Shown here: in pieces, positions 59,871 through 64,000 of the stretch
How the letters are laid out: the number at the start of each line of letters is the position of its first letter
Position numbering within the stretch: the stretch's first letter is position 1
NCBI GenBank assembly: GCA_039000515.1
Contig: JBCFYV010000012.1
Span: forward strand, 45,112,167-45,176,166
Source of the DNA: Timema cristinae
Taxonomy: Eukaryota > Arthropoda > Insecta > Phasmatodea > Timematidae
DNA: 64,000 bases
Direction: 5' to 3'
Position numbers and translations under genes: made by a program
Notes under the pieces: generated by a model
The model's database searches: none
Told to the model about the DNA's origin: nothing
Seen by the model: the letters and a program-made list of their open reading frames with translations, nothing else

Positions 59871-60104
59871 AAATGAGTAAGAAAGTTCATCCAGAGCTCT
59901 GTACTATTTATTTTAAAATATAAAACAGTGTATACTATTTTTTTTTGTCGAAATGTAATGCCTCTTTTTCATAGTATGTCTGTAACAATGTTTGCTATTT
60001 CGAGTAACTTATATTATGATTTATAAGTAAATATCTCCCTTTTTAGGTAAAGGAACGACAAAGCCTGTGTAGTACAATATTATTTTTGTATAACATACTC
60101 TTAT
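59871..60104. other. Spacer, nothing recognised
   Basis: Short AT-rich gap between repeat X and an old SINE. Confidence 0.3.
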
Positions 60105-60403
60105 CCATTCGGGCTCTCTGCATATTTATGTTATACTAATGGAATAGGGATGAGGAAGGTAGAACGAATAGGTTGTTTAACCGATGTGTTTATAAGGATA
60201 GAAAGAAACATTATTTAGAAGAAAAACATTTTTGGATCCTCAAACCAGGATTCGAGCTTCAACCTTCTCGTCATCAGCAAACCAAATTAGATGAGCTTGA
60301 TGTTCAGGGATTTCAAAATCATGAACTTTGGAAAGCAGATAGTCCCTATCCTTGATTTGTGGGGCCAGCTGATTTTATGATCAATTCTAATTCAGTGCGA
60401 TCC

Positions 60404-60437
<34 letters not shown>
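60105..60437 (-). mobile_element. Old SINE relic, plus (ATT)n
   Basis: Reversed tail trace 'cttatccattcgggctct', body trace 'atgaggaaggtagaacga', reversed B-box-like 'caggattcgagcttcaac' and head end to about 60350. A 60-codon forward frame inside is not a gene. A separate (ATT)n tract at 60406-60437 directly precedes the LINE. Confidence 0.55.
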
Positions 60438-60475
60438 GCTGGTGACGCCGGAATGATTACGTCCTAAACCAAATA

Positions 60476-61083
60476 AGTAGCTGCCTAACTGAAATTGCAT
60501 TAATTAAATCAGAAGTGAACCTTCTCAAAACCATAAATAAATCTCTTTCTGAGAAAAATGTATTTCTTGAAAACAATATAAACTCTCTGGAACAATACAC
60601 CTTAAGAAATAATATGAAAATACATGGTATTATCCAAACTCCAAATTAAAATTTAGAGTAAAATCTGGCAAAGTTAGCCCAAGTACTAGAGGTAGAGTCA
60701 AGGTCGATGACATTGAGATTGCCCACCGCCTACCTACCCCTCGCCCTAACAAAGAAAGAGTTCTCCCACCCCCAGTCATTGTTCGTTTTGCCTCCAGGCG
60801 AAAGAGAGAGGAAGTGATGACAGCTGTACTTTAAAAAAATATACAGTCAGGTAGGAAGTTAGTGAAAGACGATGTATTTAATAATGGTGACAAAAGTACT
60901 TTGTTCTTCAAAAATAACTTGTCGCAGTACTTCAAGACCTTGTTGTAGAAGGAGAAATCAAAAGGTAGGGAAAGAGGCTACCGTTATATGTGGGGAAAAA
61001 AGGAAAAAAATCTTGCTAGGAAAACTGCCACGTCTGATATAATTGTGATTCAACAAGATAATTACATTGATAAAATTGTGTAA
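60476..61083 (+). pseudogene. LINE-2 ORF1 relic
   Basis: ORF1 of a two-ORF non-LTR retrotransposon (CR1/L2/Jockey-like; clade not resolved). First a coiled-coil-like part, 'IKSEVNLLKTINKSLSEKN', leading to 'LEQYTLRNNMKIHGI' (60590-60630), which is the start of the RNA-binding domain in such proteins. A stop at 60647 is followed in another frame by 'DDIEIAHRLPTPRPNKE' and 'PPPVIVRFASRRKREEV' (60707-60820), the conserved middle of that domain. A stop ends this at about 60833, and weaker traces run to 61083. It lies directly upstream of the endonuclease part. Confidence 0.78.
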
Positions 61084-61249
61084 TTATTTGTATATTATCT
61101 AGATCAAATTTGTTAATATAAGTTACAAAATACTGATGGATGACACCAATAACGAACTGTTAACTTATATAAATTTTAATATAAACACAGGAAAATATAT
61201 AACCCTATAGAATTTCCAAAACAACTTTAAAAACTCTAATAATAATAGC

Positions 61250-61864
61250 TTGAATGTGATCGCGTGGAATGTCAGATCTCTTAAAAATAATTGGAATGAA
61301 ATTTATTTTTGGTTAAATACGGTAGCTAGTTTTTTTGATATTATCATACTTACTGAAACGTGGATAGCAAATGAACAAGTAAATCTTTATAACATAGAAG
61401 GGTATAGTTCTTATAATTATTGTAGGGAGAAAACCCGAGGCGGTGGAGTAATTTTATTTGTAAAGAACCCACACAGCTTCCATATAAACCCCCCAAAATA
61501 AACATAAATCACTTTGAAAGCATTCAAGGGGAACTTATCACAAGTCAAAATAAAAAAATAACAATATAATAGCTTTATATAAACCACCAGTTAGTAATAA
61601 GTGTGACTTTATACAAGAACTTGACGAAAAATTAGACCACTATACTAGACAAGAAAACTTCATTGTAGCAGGTGACACAAACATTAACATAAAAGACAAA
61701 TATAACCCAGTCCATACTAGATATGAAACTATGATGTCAGAAAAGGGCCTAAGAAATGTAATGAATAAGTGTATTCGGAATAACGATTCTAAAAACCATT
61801 TAGTTGAATCAGTTATTGACCACCTACGTATATCAAAAGCTCACTATGCTGTAATACCAGGAAA
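61250..61864 (+). pseudogene. LINE-2 ORF2 endonuclease, 5' part
   Basis: AP-type endonuclease domain. 'VIAWNVRSLKNNW' carries the first conserved asparagine (61257), 'DIIILTETWI' the catalytic E (61339-61368) and 'RGGGVILFV' the next motif (61438). A frameshift near 61495 leads to 'IALYKPP' (61569), 'FIVAGDTNIN' with the G-D-x-N motif (61662) and 'SVIDHLRISKA' (61809). The reading is then cut at 61864 by Helitron-2 and resumes at 62528. Two frameshifts mark it as dead. Confidence 0.87.
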
Positions 61865-62527
61865 TCTTATATATAAAATTCTCGTGTCACAATGTTCGTT
61901 CCCGTACTCCTCCGAAACGGCTTGACCGATTCTCATGAAATTTTGTGAGCATATTGAGTAGGTCTGAGAATCGGCCAACATCTATTTTTCATACCCCTTA
62001 GTGATAAGGGTTGTCCACCCTTAACATTTTTCTTTAATTTTTAGACATTTTTTTAATTTCTTTATTTTTTTATTATGTCGCATTAAAAAATACATACAAC
62101 CCTAAATTTTTACCCTTTTATCACCAACCCCTATTTTTTAATAGCCATTTTAGTAATTTAATCATTTTTCATCCCCGGTCGATATATATATATATATAGA
62201 CTATGTATTTTATATATATGTATATATAATATATATATTTTCATATATGTATCTGTATATATATATATATATATAAAAAGAAAAGTTCTGACTAATCAAG
62301 GCCCAACCCAAACCCTTGGACCTAGAAAGCTGAAATTTGGCACAGAGGTTCCCTTTATGATGTATACAAGGAACAAGAACGGATTTTTTGAAATTCCCAC
62401 GGGATAGGGAATAAAGAGTATTAATATAATTATTATAACACACTGGGTAACGGGCAGCGTTGAGAGTTGGGATTATGTATTTCTTATCCCACAGAGGGTC
62501 ACGGGAAACGCCGTGCGGGACTGCTAG
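61865..62527 (+). mobile_element. Non-autonomous Helitron-2, 663 bp, inside LINE-2
   Basis: Begins TCTTATATATAAAATTCTCG after an A and ends with a hairpin CACGG-GAAACG-CCGTG (62500-62515), 8 nt, then CTAG before a T. This is the full Helitron signature with insertion at A|T and no duplication. The internal phrases 'tcctccgaaacggcttgacc' and 'gattctcatgaaattttgtg' are typical of arthropod Helitron-type repeats, from memory. It contains (TA)n at 62180-62275. No coding capacity. The host LINE reading frame rejoins exactly when it is left out. Confidence 0.93.
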
Positions 62528-62830
62528 TATTAGTATAAAAATGTCAGATCACTACCATACAATGATGAAAATAATGTATAAAAATACACCAAATAAATGC
62601 TCACTGTCTCCCGCTAACAAAATACTTTAAATAAATATAAAGTCTGCTTCTAGCAAACTAAAAGCAGTTGATTGGGGAAGCCTTGAACACAAAATATTAC
62701 AAATTAATTTTGACTTTTAAAGAAGTATATAATACAACAAATTGGTCAATCTAAGAAACCAAATACAACCAACCCAATTTGGAATAATGCCTACCTTAAT
62801 ACGGGTTAAACCAGTTCAGCCCTTTTTCGA
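62528..62830 (+). pseudogene. LINE-2 ORF2, continuation after Helitron-2
   Basis: The first base completes the codon split at 61864. The frame then reads through 'KMSDHYHTMMKIMYK', containing the S-D-H motif that closes the AP endonuclease catalytic site (62544-62552). After a stop, 'LKAVDWGSLEHKILQINFD' (about 62660-62717) corresponds to the linker between endonuclease and reverse transcriptase. No reverse-transcriptase motifs follow, so the element is truncated near 62830. Confidence 0.85.
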
Positions 62831-62839
62831 CCCTAAAAT

Positions 62840-63470
62840 TTGAAGCAACTAATCATGGATAAAATACACACACATATTATTCCTCCCTGATCTACATATA
62901 AGTTTTGTAATACATTTATGTCTGTGTTACATACCAACGTCTTGGATACTTCATGGAACTATTTCGGCCCCATCAGAAGTGATGCCGCCAGAATGGTGGG
63001 ACGACCGTTCCATTCAATTATATTGCACTTGACCAGTCTGAGTTTCTTGATCAACTGAAGACGGCACTCAACCAGCTCACTAGGCGGGCTCAACCTTCCA
63101 GAACCCCGTAGATGGTCAATCACCCCCTCTTCTTGTCCGTCCCAGAATGCAGTGCGTTTAACCACTATAAAACTCCATGGTTCGATTGGCAATGATATGA
63201 TTACTATTATTCACCGTCTCCTAGACAGTAGTCTCTTAACAAACTTATCCTACGTTTAGCGGTGATCAAGATGTTCTCGCCGAGGGACCAACCGGACCGT
63301 AGAAAGTAACCTGGGCTTCGATATATCAATAAAGGAATCAGGAATAGCCTCTACCATGGCTGGACTCACATCGTAGATTTTAGGGAATATTAGTTTATAG
63401 GATTAGCCTATTATATGACTTAATGGCTGTCACAGTATTTTATATCTAATGATATGACTTTGCTGTTCAC
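62840..63470. other. GC-richer segment, unidentified
   Basis: From about 62940 the composition becomes more balanced. A 77-codon reverse frame (62959-63192) has no domain I recognise. The style recalls a retroelement untranslated region, but no terminal or coding feature supports this. Confidence 0.3.
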
Positions 63471-63474
63471 GCAA

Positions 63475-63680
63475 TTTTCCTACTGAGTCCTTATACTAGC
63501 AGTTTCAATGGGAGTGGATCCCACACCTTAAATTGTGTGACCACGATATTGTTGGTTGAAACAGTTGATTATTAGTATATAAAGTGAATTCGTTTGGTTC
63601 TTCACATTTTTCCTGCAGAGTTCTTATGTCCAGCAGTTTCAATGTGAGTGAGTCTCCCACCTTAACCCGTATGACTATTT
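63475..63680 (+). repeat. Direct subrepeat pair, ~132-bp period
   Basis: 'ttttcctactgagtccttat' + 'actagcagtttcaatggg' at 63475 recurs as 'ttttcctgcagagttcttat' + 'gtccagcagtttcaatgt' at 63607. Each is followed by 'ccttaa' and a 'gtgtgacca' or 'gtatgacta' phrase. Confidence 0.75.
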
Positions 63681-63758
63681 AGCCGTCTTCGAGGTGGCTA
63701 GCCGGGAAAGAGATAATTCGTATTGTTCAAAGCCTTGGGGTGGTGCCTAGTTAGGCAT

Positions 63759-63930
63759 GTTTGATTTATGTTGTACATCGCTTGGGTTTCAACTTGTGGG
63801 CCGCTTCATCCTTTCTAGCACGGCTCGTGGTATATAATATTTCATATATTTAATTTATGTTGTACACCACTTGGGTGTTCAACTTGTGGGCCGCTTCAAC
63901 CTTTCTGGCGTGGCTCATGGTATCTAATTT
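63759..63930 (+). repeat. Direct subrepeat pair, 89-bp period
   Basis: 'tttgatttatgttgtacatc' ... 'caacttgtgggccgcttca' ... 'ggctcgtggtatataat' (63760-63838) is repeated at 63849-63927 with few changes. A third, short start ('tttaatttgcgtagctgg') follows at about 63938, so the array may continue past the window. Confidence 0.82.
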
Positions 63931-64000
63931 TTTGTCTTTAATTTGCGTAGCTGGCCCTCTTTATTGGGGTGCCCAACAATTCTATTATTGTTTCCCTACT

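Noticed and set aside
1..64000. CRISPR array, bacterial operon or prophage
   Set aside because: All tandem arrays lack regular repeat-spacer structure, coding density is far too low for a prokaryote, and the mobile elements are of eukaryotic types.

Overview
This window looks like AT-rich, repeat-dense nuclear DNA from an arthropod, probably an insect. I base that on tRNA-headed SINEs with (ATT)n tails, Helitrons inserted at A|T, several Tc1/mariner-type MITEs with TA duplications, and degenerate relics of an IS630/mariner-type (DUF4817-associated) transposase, a THAP/P-like transposase and two LINEs. The species cannot be named from what I see. I found no intact protein-coding gene, no true tRNA or rRNA gene, no CRISPR and nothing prokaryotic. 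Every long open stretch is either part of a decayed mobile element or low-complexity DNA that lacks stops.

Layout. 0-10 kb: a 214-bp palindromic MITE, five copies of one tRNA-derived SINE family (SINE-A), one SINE-B, and a degenerate ~140-bp tandem array. 11-17 kb: two adjacent minisatellites (32 and 30 bp), a 798-bp Helitron with an internal duplication, and a ~490-bp direct duplication 2 kb apart. 18-20 kb: a frameshifted transposase relic and a 311-bp MITE carrying microsatellites. 22-28 kb: two copies of another tRNA SINE (SINE-C) flanking a 21-bp minisatellite with 105-bp higher-order structure. 28-41 kb: mostly featureless AT-rich DNA with SINE-B relics, local duplications and a heat-shock-element-like promoter candidate near 32 kb. 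41.8-43.7 kb: a minus-strand LINE reverse-transcriptase relic. 46-49 kb: a long unnamed repeat carrying a 246-bp MITE, then a decayed member of an unnamed arthropod repetitive gene family. 50-55 kb: a MITE and a THAP-domain transposase relic. 58-60 kb: an inverted copy of the 46-kb repeat, carrying a SINE-A insertion. 60-63 kb: a second LINE whose endonuclease is split by a 663-bp Helitron. 63-64 kb: a higher-complexity segment with internal subrepeats, unidentified.

How the parts relate. The clearest functional link is between the LINE at 41.8-43.7 kb and the SINEs. The LINE stop codon is followed by only about 60 nt of 3' UTR, which ends in the same ~40-nt motif (core CCCGAACGGG) that ends SINE-A, SINE-B and many older SINE relics here. 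This is what is expected if the SINEs borrow the LINE's reverse transcriptase. Nested insertions (Helitron in LINE, MITE in long repeat, SINE in long repeat) give a relative order of events.
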